Of a stretch of DNA of 64,000 nt, positions 8,900 through 17,010 are shown in pieces. The notes under the pieces were generated by a model that was not told where the DNA came from, searched no databases, and worked only from the letters and a program-made list of their open reading frames with translations. The translations under genes were made by a program, and so were the position numbers. Source of the stretch: Zestomonas insulae (GTDB taxonomy: Bacteria > Pseudomonadota > Gammaproteobacteria > Pseudomonadales > Pseudomonadaceae); assembly GCF_016901015.1 (NCBI RefSeq), contig NZ_JAFEUP010000001.1, forward strand, positions 186,001-250,000. The letters run 5' to 3'. Position 1 is the first letter of the stretch; each line of letters starts with the position of its first letter.

Positions 8900-10339
8900 A
8901 TGCAACACGGGCTACTCGCCACCTTCATGCCACCCACCCCACTCAACCACAGCGACGAGTTGCTCGGCCGCATGCTCGCGCTGATGGGCGTCTGCGCTCT
9001 GCTGGTGGGCCTCTACAGCGGCGTCAAATGGGGCCACCTCGGCTACGGCGCGCTGGTGCGCGGCTCGTTCCTGCTGATCATCGGCATGCCGCTGGCACTG
9101 CTGAGCCTGCGCAACGCCTGGCTGCCGCTGCGCGGCATCGCCAACCTGGTCATCGGCCTGACCAGCGCCTACGCGATGTTCCTGGTCTACCACCTCGGCG
9201 GCCTGCATTCGGCGCATATCCTCTGGCCGGTGGCGCTGATCGGCCTCGCCTACCTGCTGATCGGCGGGGTCTCCGCGGCGTTCTGGACGGTGCTGCAGAT
9301 CGTCTTCGTGGTCTGGCTGATCGTCCTCGACCGCAGCGGCGCCAGCCTGCCGCAGTTCGAGCTGAGCGCGCGCGATGCGCGGGTCAACGAATATTCCGGC
9401 TTCCTCCTGCCGCTGCTGACCGCCTGGCTCGGTCAGTGGTACAGCGCGCGGCTGCGCCAGCAGGCGCTCGACGACGCCCAGCAGCACCTGCAGGACATCG
9501 AGCAGAGCAGCCGCGAAGCCACCTCCAGCAGCCACGCGCTGAGCGGCCTGCTCAGTGAAGTGCGCGACAGCGCCGGCGATCTGCGTCAGCTGTCGCAGCA
9601 GCTGTACCGCACCCTCGACACCATCCGCCTGCGCTGCCAGAGCATCGACGGCGACGTGCAGCAGCAGGCCGACGCCATGCACGAGCTCGACGTCGCCCTG
9701 CACCGCGTGCTCGACGACCTGGCCGCCAGCACCGCGCAGATGCAGCAGCTGAGCCGCGACACCCAGCACAGCAGCAACCAGGTCAACACCTGCGCCGAGC
9801 GCATGCAGCAGGCCCAGGGCAGCATGCAGGCGATCCAGCAGAGCAACCAGCGCATCGCCGAGTCGATGCAGATGATCAGCGCCATCGCCCAGCAGACCAA
9901 CCTGCTGGCGCTCAACGCGGCCATCGAGGCGGCGCGCGCCGGCGAGCACGGGCGCGGCTTCGCGGTGGTCGCCGACGAGGTGCGCAACCTGTCGCAACGC
10001 AGCAACCAGACCGCCGACACCGTGCAGGGCGTGCTCGGCGAGTCGCAGCAGATCGTCGACACCGGCGCCGCGCAGGTCAGCGACGTCGGCGCGGCGCTCA
10101 GCGACAACGCCGCGCTCACCGACAACCTGTCCGGCGCGATCCTCCAGCACAGCCAGGCGCTCGACGACGCGCACCGCCAGCTGGCCCGCGTGCGCGACAA
10201 CAGCGCCGCGCAGCGTGAAGCCAGTCAGCGCCAGCGCGCCGCCAGCGCCGAACTGCTCGCCGAGCAGGAGTCGCTGGTGGCCCTCGGCGAACGCCTCGAG
10301 CGGCTGTCGCAACAGCTGCACCAGCGGGTGCGCGACTAG
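8900..10339 (+). CDS. Methyl-accepting chemotaxis protein with membrane-embedded sensor region
   Basis: A 479-residue chemoreceptor. The N-terminus has about six hydrophobic segments (roughly 22-45, 52-71, 77-99, 106-125, 126-143, 165-181) and no sizeable periplasmic domain. The cytoplasmic coiled coil carries the conserved hairpin tip [19 protein letters not shown] near residue 335. No HAMP domain is evident. The start at 8900 follows GGAG by ten bases. Signal sensing is presumably within the membrane (redox, membrane state or a lipophilic molecule); this is inferred. There is no CheR-tethering pentapeptide at the C-terminus. Confidence 0.9.
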   Translation: MQHGLLATFMPPTPLNHSDELLGRMLALMGVCALLVGLYSGVKWGHLGYGALVRGSFLLIIGMPLALLSLRNAWLPLRGIANLVIGLTSAYAMFLVYHLGGLHSAHILWPVALIGLAYLLIGGVSAAFWTVLQIVFVVWLIVLDRSGASLPQFELSARDARVNEYSGFLLPLLTAWLGQWYSARLRQQALDDAQQHLQDIEQSSREATSSSHALSGLLSEVRDSAGDLRQLSQQLYRTLDTIRLRCQSIDGDVQQQADAMHELDVALHRVLDDLAASTAQMQQLSRDTQHSSNQVNTCAERMQQAQGSMQAIQQSNQRIAESMQMISAIAQQTNLLALNAAIEAARAGEHGRGFAVVADEVRNLSQRSNQTADTVQGVLGESQQIVDTGAAQVSDVGAALSDNAALTDNLSGAILQHSQALDDAHRQLARVRDNSAAQREASQRQRAASAELLAEQESLVALGERLERLSQQLHQRVRD

Positions 10340-10393
10340 GCACGGGAAACATCCCGGCACGATTGCCCGGCCGGGCAGTGCTTCTCGCGAGGC

Positions 10394-10416
10394 GGGGCTT
10401 GTCGTACAAAAGCCCC
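10394..10416 (+). other. Hairpin in the leader of the secreted alpha/beta hydrolase gene
   Basis: GGGGCTT (10394-10400) pairs with AAGCCCC (10410-10416), 21 bases before the start codon at 10438. There is no T-run, so it is either a weak end structure for the chemoreceptor transcript or a leader structure. Confidence 0.35.
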
Positions 10417-10437
10417 AGCCTATCGAGGAGAACGTCC

Positions 10438-11451
10438 ATGCCCAAACTCGCCGCCACCCTGCTCCTACCCGCCCTGGCACTCAGCGCCGGCGCTGCGCTG
10501 GCCGATGCCGCGCCCAGCTACGGCGCGCGCCTGGAAGGCTTCACCTACCCCTATCCGCTGCAACACTTCGAGTTCGACTCGCAGGGCCAGAAGTTGTCGA
10601 TGGCCTACCTCGACATCGCCGCAAAGGCACCGGCCAATGGCCGCACGGTGGTGCTGCTACACGGCAAGAACTTCTGCGCGGCCACCTGGGAGCAGAGCAT
10701 CGCGGTGCTTAGCCAGGCCGGCTACCGGGTCATCGCCCCCGATCAGATCGGTTTCTGCGCCTCGTCCAAACCACAGGGCTACCAGTTCAGCTTCAACCAG
10801 CTGGCGCAGAACACCCAGCAGCTGCTTGCCGCGCGCGGAATCGACAAGGCTACGGTGATCGGCCATTCGATGGGCGGCATGCTCGCTGCGCGCTTTGCCC
10901 TCAACTACCCGCAGAATGTGCAGCGTCTGGTGCTGGTCAACCCCATCGGCCTGGAAGACTGGCAGGCCGCCGGCGTGCCCTATGCGAGCATCGACCAGCT
11001 CTACCAGGGCGAACTTAAGACCAGTTACGAGAGCATCAAGGCCTACCAGCAGCGCTTCTACTACAACGGCCACTGGAAGCCCGAGTACGACCGCTGGGTA
11101 ACCATGCTCGCCGGTCTGTACAACGGCCCGGACAAGCGCCTGGTGGCGTGGAACCAGGCGCAGACCTCGGACATGCTGTTCAGCCAGCCGGTGATCCACG
11201 AGTTCGCTCGTCTTCAGACGCCGACCCTGCTGATGATCGGCGGTAAGGACCGTACCGCGCCTGGGGCCAACCGCGCACCCAAGGATATCGCCGCGCGCCT
11301 CGGCAACTACCCGGAACTCGGTCGCCAGGCCGCCGCCCGCCTGCCGCACGGCACGCTGGTGGAGTTCCCCGAGCTCGGTCATTCGCCTCAGGTGGAAGCC
11401 CCGGAGCGCTTCCACAAGACGCTGCTGGACCAGCTCGCGCGCCAGCCCTGA
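10438..11451 (+). CDS. Secreted alpha/beta hydrolase
   Basis: A 337-residue hydrolase with a clear signal peptide (MPKLAATLLLPALALSAGAALADA). The fold markers are LLHGKNFCAATW (oxyanion region), GHSMGGMLAARF with the nucleophilic Ser near residue 144, and a late ELGHSPQVEAPERF with the catalytic His. The ribosome site GAGGAGAAC precedes the ATG. It resembles epoxide-hydrolase/haloperoxidase-like hydrolases, and the substrate is not determinable. It stands alone between the chemoreceptor and a VOC protein gene. Confidence 0.85.
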   Translation: MPKLAATLLLPALALSAGAALADAAPSYGARLEGFTYPYPLQHFEFDSQGQKLSMAYLDIAAKAPANGRTVVLLHGKNFCAATWEQSIAVLSQAGYRVIAPDQIGFCASSKPQGYQFSFNQLAQNTQQLLAARGIDKATVIGHSMGGMLAARFALNYPQNVQRLVLVNPIGLEDWQAAGVPYASIDQLYQGELKTSYESIKAYQQRFYYNGHWKPEYDRWVTMLAGLYNGPDKRLVAWNQAQTSDMLFSQPVIHEFARLQTPTLLMIGGKDRTAPGANRAPKDIAARLGNYPELGRQAAARLPHGTLVEFPELGHSPQVEAPERFHKTLLDQLARQP

Positions 11452-11553
11452 GCCGGTTGCGCGGCGCCAGGCGCAGGTTTCTGCGCCGACGCTGTCGATT
11501 CGCCAGTGCGCCGGACGACCATACTGGTCCTTCCCGCCACCGGAGCCATCGCC

Positions 11554-12039
11554 ATGCGTATCACCCCCTGCCTGTGGTTCGACGACCAGGCCGAACAGGC
11601 CGTCGCCTTCTACACCGCGATCTTCGCCAACTCGAAGATCACCGACATCTCGCGCTACGGCGAAGCCGGCAAGGAATTCCACGGCAAGCCGCCCGGCTCG
11701 GTGATGACCATCGCCTTCGAACTCGACGGCCAGCCCTACATCGCGCTCAACGGCGGACCGCTGTTCCACTTCAGCGAGGCGCTCTCGCTGCAGGTCAACT
11801 GCGACACCCAGGCGGAAATCGACCATTTCTGGGAGCACCTCTCCGCCGGCGGTGATCCGGCGGCCCAGCAGTGCGGCTGGCTGAAGGACAAGTTCGGCCT
11901 GTCCTGGCAGATCGTGCCGCGCGCCCTGCCGGCGCTGATTGCCGGTGGCGACTCGGGCAAGGGCCAGCGGGTCATGGCCGCCTTGATGCAAATGAAGAAG
12001 CTCGACATCGCTGCCCTGCAGCGCGCCGGCCAGGGCTGA
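11554..12039 (+). CDS. VOC-family protein (PhnB / 3-demethylubiquinone-methyltransferase-like)
   Basis: A 161-residue single-domain protein starting MRITPCLWFDDQAEQAVAFY, which is the typical opening of the PhnB-like subgroup of the vicinal oxygen chelate superfamily. The WLKDKFGLSWQIVPRAL segment near residue 110 is also typical. The upstream CGGAG site supports the start. Proteins of this group are often annotated as 3-demethylubiquinone methyltransferases, but they have no methyltransferase fold and their function is unknown. Confidence 0.85.
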   Translation: MRITPCLWFDDQAEQAVAFYTAIFANSKITDISRYGEAGKEFHGKPPGSVMTIAFELDGQPYIALNGGPLFHFSEALSLQVNCDTQAEIDHFWEHLSAGGDPAAQQCGWLKDKFGLSWQIVPRALPALIAGGDSGKGQRVMAALMQMKKLDIAALQRAGQG

Positions 12040-12121
12040 ACGAAAGCCCGAACCATCCAGGCAGGCGGCGGGTCATTGCTTATGGCCCCCGCGCCAAACC
12101 GTCCCCCGCCTGGAGAACCCC

Positions 12122-12592
12122 ATGAACGCCGTCGAGCTACTCAAGCAGGACCACGTGGTGGTCAAGCAGCTACTGGAAAAACTCAGCCACACCACCGAGC
12201 GCGGCATCAAGACGCGCCGCGAGCTGGTCAACCGGCTGTATGCCGAGCTGTCGGTGCACACCGAGATCGAAGAACAAATCTTCTACCCCGCCTACCTGAA
12301 GGCCGGCGGCAAGAAGGACGCGGTGCTGTACCACGAAGCCAAGGAAGAGCACCGCACGGTCGACGCCCTGGTGCTGCCGGACCTGCTCAAGACCGACCCG
12401 GCGACCCTGCCGTTCGCCGGCCACGCCAAGGTGCTGAAGGAACTCCTCGAGCATCACATCGAGGAGGAGGAAAAGGACATGTTTCCCAAGGCCAGCAAGC
12501 TGCTCGGCAAGGACCAGCTGGAAGCGCTCGGCGCGCAGATGGAAGCCCGCCGCAAGGCGCTGAAGGAGTCGATGACCGCGCACGCGGCCTGA
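12122..12592 (+). CDS. Hemerythrin HHE-domain protein
   Basis: A 156-residue four-helix protein with the expected iron-ligand pattern: an early His in LLKQDHVVVKQLL, HTEIEEQIFYPA near residue 50, EEHRTVD near 77, and the LEHHIEEEEKDMFPKA helix near 110. HHE-domain proteins bind a diiron centre and take part in oxygen or nitric-oxide sensing or protection. The ribosome site TGGAGAAC is well placed. It is monocistronic. Confidence 0.92.
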   Translation: MNAVELLKQDHVVVKQLLEKLSHTTERGIKTRRELVNRLYAELSVHTEIEEQIFYPAYLKAGGKKDAVLYHEAKEEHRTVDALVLPDLLKTDPATLPFAGHAKVLKELLEHHIEEEEKDMFPKASKLLGKDQLEALGAQMEARRKALKESMTAHAA

Positions 12593-12697
12593 GCCGGCGG
12601 GATGCGTCGCGCGCGACGCCCAGCGCGATTTACTTCGAACCTTCCCGGTCGCCGGAGGCCTGAAGCTAGGTAAGGCCCCTTTCCCGGGAGAATCGAG

Positions 12698-13066
12698 ATG
12701 AACACGCGCGCCTTCTCTGCCTGTGTCCTCGGCGCGGTGCTGCTCGGTGCCCCGCTGGCGTTGCCGGCGGCCACCGACAGTCCCGTACCGGCCAGCCCGT
12801 CCGCGGTACCCGCCCCCACTGCCCCGCCACCGCCGGAGATCCCCGCCAACGACGGCCGCCCGCTCGACAAGCGCACGGACAACGGCACCACCATCGACCG
12901 CGAGCACAGCGACGGCAGCCTCGACCGCGGCGCACCGGCGTCGAACACCAACCACAGCGGTAGCAGCACCGACAAGGAACCTACCGACCACACAGGCCCC
13001 GGCACCAGCCACCAGCCGGGCAGCGGCACCGGTGAGTCAACCGGCAGCAGCAACGGCGGCAATTAG
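12698..13066 (+). CDS. Secreted low-complexity hypothetical protein
   Basis: I do not recognise this 122-residue protein. It has a good signal peptide (MNTRAFSACVLGAVLLGAPLALPAA) followed by a Pro-rich stretch and then a Gly/Ser/Thr/Asp/Asn-rich hydrophilic tail with no predicted secondary structure. A GGGAGAATCGAG site precedes the ATG. Codon use resembles that of its neighbours. It is probably a disordered periplasmic or extracytoplasmic protein. Confidence 0.6.
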   Translation: MNTRAFSACVLGAVLLGAPLALPAATDSPVPASPSAVPAPTAPPPPEIPANDGRPLDKRTDNGTTIDREHSDGSLDRGAPASNTNHSGSSTDKEPTDHTGPGTSHQPGSGTGESTGSSNGGN

Positions 13067-13073
13067 GCCAAAT

Positions 13074-13104
13074 TAAAAATGCCCCGGCCGCGATGGCGGC
13101 CGGG
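13074..13104 (-). terminator. Intrinsic terminator of the acidic hypothetical gene
   Basis: A 9-bp GC stem, CCCGGCCGC (13083-13091) with GCGGCCGGG (13096-13104), loop GATG. On the minus strand it is followed by GCATTTTTAATTT. It lies 11 bases after the stop of the minus-strand gene and may also stop the plus-strand gene ending at 13066. Confidence 0.8.
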
Positions 13105-13115
13105 TGACGTCAGAC

Positions 13116-13523
13116 CTAGTGCTGGCCGCGCGGCCGGCCGCTCCAGCGCTTGCCATCGAGCGGCTTGACCCGCCCCAGCTCGGCCTCGTCGAGGCCGTGG
13201 CCGGCGCCGATCTCTTCTTCGTCGACGATGCTCAGGTCGAAGTCGGCCGGGAAGTCCTGGCCGCGCTCGCGTGGCGAACGCGCACCGTCATCAGGGATCA
13301 GGGTTTCCGGGCTGAGGTCGTCCTCGCTGACATTGTCTTCGTACTGACCCGCGCCCAGCGTTTCAGCGCCGCGCAGGTTCGTTTCGCCTGACTCGGCGGG
13401 ACCGCTGGCGCGCCGTTCGCGCTCATCCAGCTCGTCACTGAAATCCAGCGGCTCCAGTGCGCCCGTGCGTTCGTCGCTGTCGTCGCTGCCCTTGCCAGTC
13501 CTCTCGCGATGCTCGCTGCTCAT
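13116..13523 (-). CDS. Acidic hypothetical protein
   Basis: A 135-residue, highly charged protein rich in Glu, Asp and Arg, with no hydrophobic core in its first half. The C-terminal part is more ordered-looking (FPADFDLSIVDEEEIGAG, GLDEAELGRVKPLDGKRW). The AGAGGAGAAGGTC ribosome site and a downstream terminator support it as a real gene. I cannot assign a function. Divergent transcription from the Mop gene leaves a 128-base shared promoter region. Confidence 0.65.
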   Translation of the reverse strand: MSSEHRERTGKGSDDSDERTGALEPLDFSDELDERERRASGPAESGETNLRGAETLGAGQYEDNVSEDDLSPETLIPDDGARSPRERGQDFPADFDLSIVDEEEIGAGHGLDEAELGRVKPLDGKRWSGRPRGQH

Positions 13524-13651
13524 GACCTTCTCCTCTGCTGTGCTTACTGGAGTGGACTGGCAGCGACGGCGAAAGATTCAGGGAAAAGCCCGCCTACACG
13601 GCGGCGCGCCGTTGCTATACCTGAATGACTTCCCGCACTGGAGCACGCCCC

Positions 13652-14080
13652 ATGAAAGTCAGCGCCCGCAATGTCTTCAAGGGTACCGTCAGCGCCGTGG
13701 TCGAAGGCGCGGTCAACGCCGAAGTGGTGCTGGCCCTGCCCGGCGGCGACAGCCTGGTGGCGGTGGTCACCCTGCAAAGCGTGAAATCCCTGGGCCTGGC
13801 CGTGGGCAAGCAGGCCATCGCGCTGATCAAGGCGCCCTGGGTCATGCTGATGACCGAAGGCAGCGACATCCGCCTGTCCGCGCGCAACTGCCTGCAAGGC
13901 ACGGTGGCCTCGATCACCGAGGGCGCGGTGAATGCCGAGGTGGCGCTCGCCCTGCCCGGCGGCGCGCAGATCACCGCCATGGTCACCCGCGAGGCGGTCA
14001 AGGAGCTCGGTCTGGCCATCGGCGTGCCGGCCACCGCGGTGATCAAGGCCTCGCACATCATCCTCGGCGTGCCGGCCTGA
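13652..14080 (+). CDS. Molybdenum-pterin/molybdate-binding protein with two tandem Mop (TOBE) domains
   Basis: A 142-residue protein built from two about 70-residue Mop domains that repeat each other: ARNVFKGTVSAVVEGAVNAEV and ARNCLQGTVASITEGAVNAEV (first residues of each), each followed by LPGG and a VxxLGLAxG loop. Di-domain molbindins of this type (ModG-like) store molybdate as oligomers in the cytoplasm. The start at 13652 is the one that begins the first domain. It is convergent with the AraC gene, four bases away. No molybdate transporter is adjacent. Confidence 0.9.
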   Translation: MKVSARNVFKGTVSAVVEGAVNAEVVLALPGGDSLVAVVTLQSVKSLGLAVGKQAIALIKAPWVMLMTEGSDIRLSARNCLQGTVASITEGAVNAEVALALPGGAQITAMVTREAVKELGLAIGVPATAVIKASHIILGVPA

Positions 14081-14084
14081 GCAT

Positions 14085-15113
14085 TTAGCCGAGGGGTAAC
14101 GCCGCCTGGCGCCGCCAACGCCCCGGCGACTGCCCGGTCCAGCGACTGAACGCCCGCGAGAAGCTGGCCGCCTCGGCGTAACCGAGGCGCTGGGCGATGC
14201 TGTGGATGTCCATCTGCGAATCGCTGAGCAGCTGCTCGGCCAGCTGGCGCTTGATCGCCTCGCCGAGCCGCTGGAACGACTGGCCCTCCTGGGCCAGGCG
14301 CCGGTGCAGGGTGCGCTCGGCGATACCCAGGCGCTGCGCGGCTGTCGCGGCATCCAACAGGCTGGCTGAGTCGCGGATCAGCAGCTGCTGCACCAGGCGT
14401 GCGGTCGGCGTGCCGCTCAGGCTCAATGACAGCGCGGCGCAGGCCTGCTCGCAGAGTGCCTCGCCCTGTTCGCGCGCGTCGGCATGCGCCTGCGGCAACA
14501 CGCGCTGCAGGTCGGCACGGGCGAACAGCAGGCCATTGCGCCCGGCAGCGAAGCGGATCGGGCAACCAAAGGCCTCGCGGTAGACGCTGTCGTCCGCCGG
14601 CGCCGGCATGGCGAACTCGATGGCCAGCGGCACCACCGGCCCCTGCAGCAGCTCGGCGGCGACCCGCAGGCTGGCGGCGAAACCGCGCTCGACCACGAAC
14701 GGCTGGGCATCCAGCGGCAGCACGCTGGAATCGAACAGCGTCCAGATGCCACGCGCTTCCGGCTCGGCCTGCACCGGGCAGAGAGTCAGCGCCAGGCGCT
14801 GGAAGCGCCCGAGGGTGACGAACGCCTCCTCCAGGGTGCGGCTGGCGAGCATGGTGAAGCCGAGCAGCCCCAGCGAGGTGAGGTGGTAGCGCTGCCCGGT
14901 GAGCACGCCGAGGCCGGGGCGGCCGGCGCGCTGGATCAGGTTGCGGATCACCGCCAGTTCCTGCCAGGCCTCGACCTGCGCGTTGCGCTGCTGCAGCGCC
15001 TCCGCGCCAACGGCGCTGCCGACCAGGCAGTCGGCGACGCTCACGCCTTCGCTCTGGGCGACTTCCAGGACGTGACGGATACCGGTGATTTCGCGCTTCT
15101 GGCGCCAGTCCAT
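14085..15113 (-). CDS. AraC-family transcriptional regulator of the TauD/hydratase cluster
   Basis: A 342-residue regulator of the same layout as the one at 4394-5407: an arabinose-binding-like N-terminal domain (RYHLTSLGLLGFTMLAS near residue 75) and a C-terminal double HTH (QMDIHSIAQRLGYAEAASF, then WTGQSPGRWRRQ). It is divergent from the TauD-family gene with about 108 bases between, so it is the probable regulator of that operon. The ligand is unknown. Confidence 0.9.
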   Translation of the reverse strand: MDWRQKREITGIRHVLEVAQSEGVSVADCLVGSAVGAEALQQRNAQVEAWQELAVIRNLIQRAGRPGLGVLTGQRYHLTSLGLLGFTMLASRTLEEAFVTLGRFQRLALTLCPVQAEPEARGIWTLFDSSVLPLDAQPFVVERGFAASLRVAAELLQGPVVPLAIEFAMPAPADDSVYREAFGCPIRFAAGRNGLLFARADLQRVLPQAHADAREQGEALCEQACAALSLSLSGTPTARLVQQLLIRDSASLLDAATAAQRLGIAERTLHRRLAQEGQSFQRLGEAIKRQLAEQLLSDSQMDIHSIAQRLGYAEAASFSRAFSRWTGQSPGRWRRQAALPLG

Positions 15114-15221
15114 GCTCGACTCCTGGCAGTCATTATCATTTTTTGACCGGGATGATCATGGACGACCCTAGCACAGCCTCGCATGCTGAACACGCCTACA
15201 ACACCAACAAGAGGCCCCGCC

Positions 15222-16115
15222 ATGAGCGAGTTCTACTTCACCCTGCCCAGCCACAACCGGCCGGCAAGCTATGCGCAGTTCCGTGTCACCCCGACCACCG
15301 GCGCGCTGGGCGCCGATGTCGACGACGTCGACCTGACCCGCCTCGACGCGGCCGGCTTCGCCGAGCTGCGCAAGGCGCTGGTGGCGCACAAGGTGCTGTT
15401 CATCCGCAACCAGTCGCTACGCGTCGAAGACCTCGAAGCCATCACCCTGCAGTTCGGCGAGTTCGGCCGCGAGCCCTATGTGTCGGGGATGCCGGACCAT
15501 CCGCATGTGGTCAAGGTGGTCAAGGAAGCCAACGAGAAAGTGCCGTTCGTCTTCGGTGGCGCCTGGCATTCCGACTGGACCTTCCAGGAGCGTCCGCCGG
15601 CCTTCACCCTGCTGTATGGCCACGACATCCCGCCCTACGGTGGCGATACCTGCTACGCCAACCTGGCGCTGGCCTACGACTGGCTGTCGCCGAAGATGAA
15701 GTCGCTGCTCGAAGGCCTCGACGGCGTGCACAGCCCTGAGCGCGCCTACGGGCCGAGCGCCAAGCACAACGACCTGCTGGAAAACATGGCGGTGCACTAC
15801 GGCGAAGTCGACGGCGAAGTGCGTTCGCACCCGCTGATCACCCGTCACCCGGAAAGCGGCCTCAAGGTGCTGTTCGCCAACCCGGCCTACACCAGCGGCA
15901 TCGCCGGCCTGCGCCCGGATGAGGCGCAACCGCTGCTGGACTACCTGTTCAAGCTCGCCCTCAGCCCGGCGTTCGGCTGCCGCATGCGCTGGAGCCAGGG
16001 CACCCTGGCGATCTGGGACAACCGCAGCGTCTGGCACTATCCGGTCGCCGACTACCACGGCATGCGCCGCGAGATGTACCGCACCACCGTGGTCGGCGAA
16101 GTCCCGAGCCGCTAA
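15222..16115 (+). CDS. TauD/TfdA-family Fe(II)/2-oxoglutarate dioxygenase
   Basis: A 297-residue dioxygenase. The iron site is seen as HSD in GAWHSDWTFQ near residue 118, with the distal His in VWHYPVADYHG and the 2-oxoglutarate-binding Arg in MRREMYR near the C-terminus. The start at 15222 follows AGAGG. The family hydroxylates substrates such as taurine, 2,4-D or alkyl sulfates, often next to a leaving group. It is ten bases upstream of a hydratase-like gene, so a two-gene operon under the AraC regulator is likely. The substrate is unknown. Confidence 0.9.
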   Translation: MSEFYFTLPSHNRPASYAQFRVTPTTGALGADVDDVDLTRLDAAGFAELRKALVAHKVLFIRNQSLRVEDLEAITLQFGEFGREPYVSGMPDHPHVVKVVKEANEKVPFVFGGAWHSDWTFQERPPAFTLLYGHDIPPYGGDTCYANLALAYDWLSPKMKSLLEGLDGVHSPERAYGPSAKHNDLLENMAVHYGEVDGEVRSHPLITRHPESGLKVLFANPAYTSGIAGLRPDEAQPLLDYLFKLALSPAFGCRMRWSQGTLAIWDNRSVWHYPVADYHGMRREMYRTTVVGEVPSR

Positions 16116-16125
16116 GGAGCCCGAA

Positions 16126-16896
16126 ATGACCGATACCCGATTCGACGCAGCGGCCCGCTTGCTGGCCGATGCCCGCGCCAGCCGCACCCCTGGCCCGCGG
16201 GTCAGCGAAAGCTACACGCTGGCCAGCCTGGACGACGCCTACGCCGTGCAGTTCGCCGGCCTGCGCGCCGTACTGGCGGCCGGCCGCCGGCTGTCCGGCG
16301 CCAAGGCCGGGCTGACCTCGACGCCAATGCGTGCGGCGCTGAAACTCAGCGAGCCGCTGCACGGCCATCTGCTCGCCGACACGCGCTGCGCGCCGGGGCC
16401 GCTGCCCGCCGAGCGCCTGCTGCAACCCAAGGTCGAGGCCGAAATCGCCCTAGTCCTGGCCCGTGACCTCGACGGTGAGCCGGACCTGGAGGCCCTGCGC
16501 GCGGCACTCGCCGGCGCGGCGCCGGCCCTGGAGATCAACGACTCGGCGATCGCCGGCTGGCAGATCACCCTGTTCGATGCGGTGGCCGACAACCTGTCCG
16601 CCGGCCTCTACGTACTGGGCGAGGCGGTGACGCCGCTGGAGCAGCTGGGCGACAGCCTCACCGTCAGTCTGCAGCGCAACGACGCGGCGCTGTTCCCGCC
16701 GGCCGAGGTGCGCCTCGACGCGGTGCTGGAGACCGCGCTCTGGCTGGCGCGCAGCCGGGCCCGCCTGGGTTATCCGCTGCGCGCCGGCGACGTACTGCTG
16801 ACCGGCGCGGTGGCACCGGCCATCAGCATTGCCGCGGGTGACCGGCTGACACTGGAGATTGCTGGACTCGGCGGAATCGTCAGCTGGCTGGACTAG
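16126..16896 (+). CDS. 2-keto-4-pentenoate hydratase / 4-oxalocrotonate decarboxylase family protein
   Basis: A 256-residue protein of the fumarylacetoacetase-like fold. The metal-binding region QPKVEAEIALVLARDL lies near residue 105, and EINDSAIAGWQITLFDAVADN near residue 140 is the family's signature (aromatic meta-pathway hydratases have a similar ...SRI..W....QDTVADNAS motif). A GGAG site in TAAGGAGCCCGAAATG overlaps the end of the TauD gene region. A second, more canonical hydratase occurs at 53430-54215. The true substrate here is uncertain; coupling with a dioxygenase is unusual. Confidence 0.8.
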   Translation: MTDTRFDAAARLLADARASRTPGPRVSESYTLASLDDAYAVQFAGLRAVLAAGRRLSGAKAGLTSTPMRAALKLSEPLHGHLLADTRCAPGPLPAERLLQPKVEAEIALVLARDLDGEPDLEALRAALAGAAPALEINDSAIAGWQITLFDAVADNLSAGLYVLGEAVTPLEQLGDSLTVSLQRNDAALFPPAEVRLDAVLETALWLARSRARLGYPLRAGDVLLTGAVAPAISIAAGDRLTLEIAGLGGIVSWLD

Positions 16897-16948
16897 CCAT
16901 TGCCGAGGCACCGCTGGCTGCTCTCGCATAGCCGGTTGCGGGGCTCGT

Positions 16949-17000
16949 ATCGCGAATGAATTCGCTCCTACCAAGTTGTAGGAGCGAATTTATTCGCGAT
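16949..17000. repeat. REP-type palindrome between convergent genes
   Basis: Two 23-base arms (16949-16971 and 16978-17000), a near-perfect inverted repeat with one mismatch, and a 6-base loop. The core is TAGGAGCGAATTYATTCGCG. A related, more diverged copy lies at 21767-21840. It may act as a bidirectional terminator here. Confidence 0.85.
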
Positions 17001-17010
17001 TGGCGAGCGC

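Noticed and set aside
12170..13062. Minus-strand frames opposite the hemerythrin and secreted-protein genes
   Set aside because: No domain, no ribosome site, and Val/Gly/Arg/Ala-rich composition typical of shadow frames.
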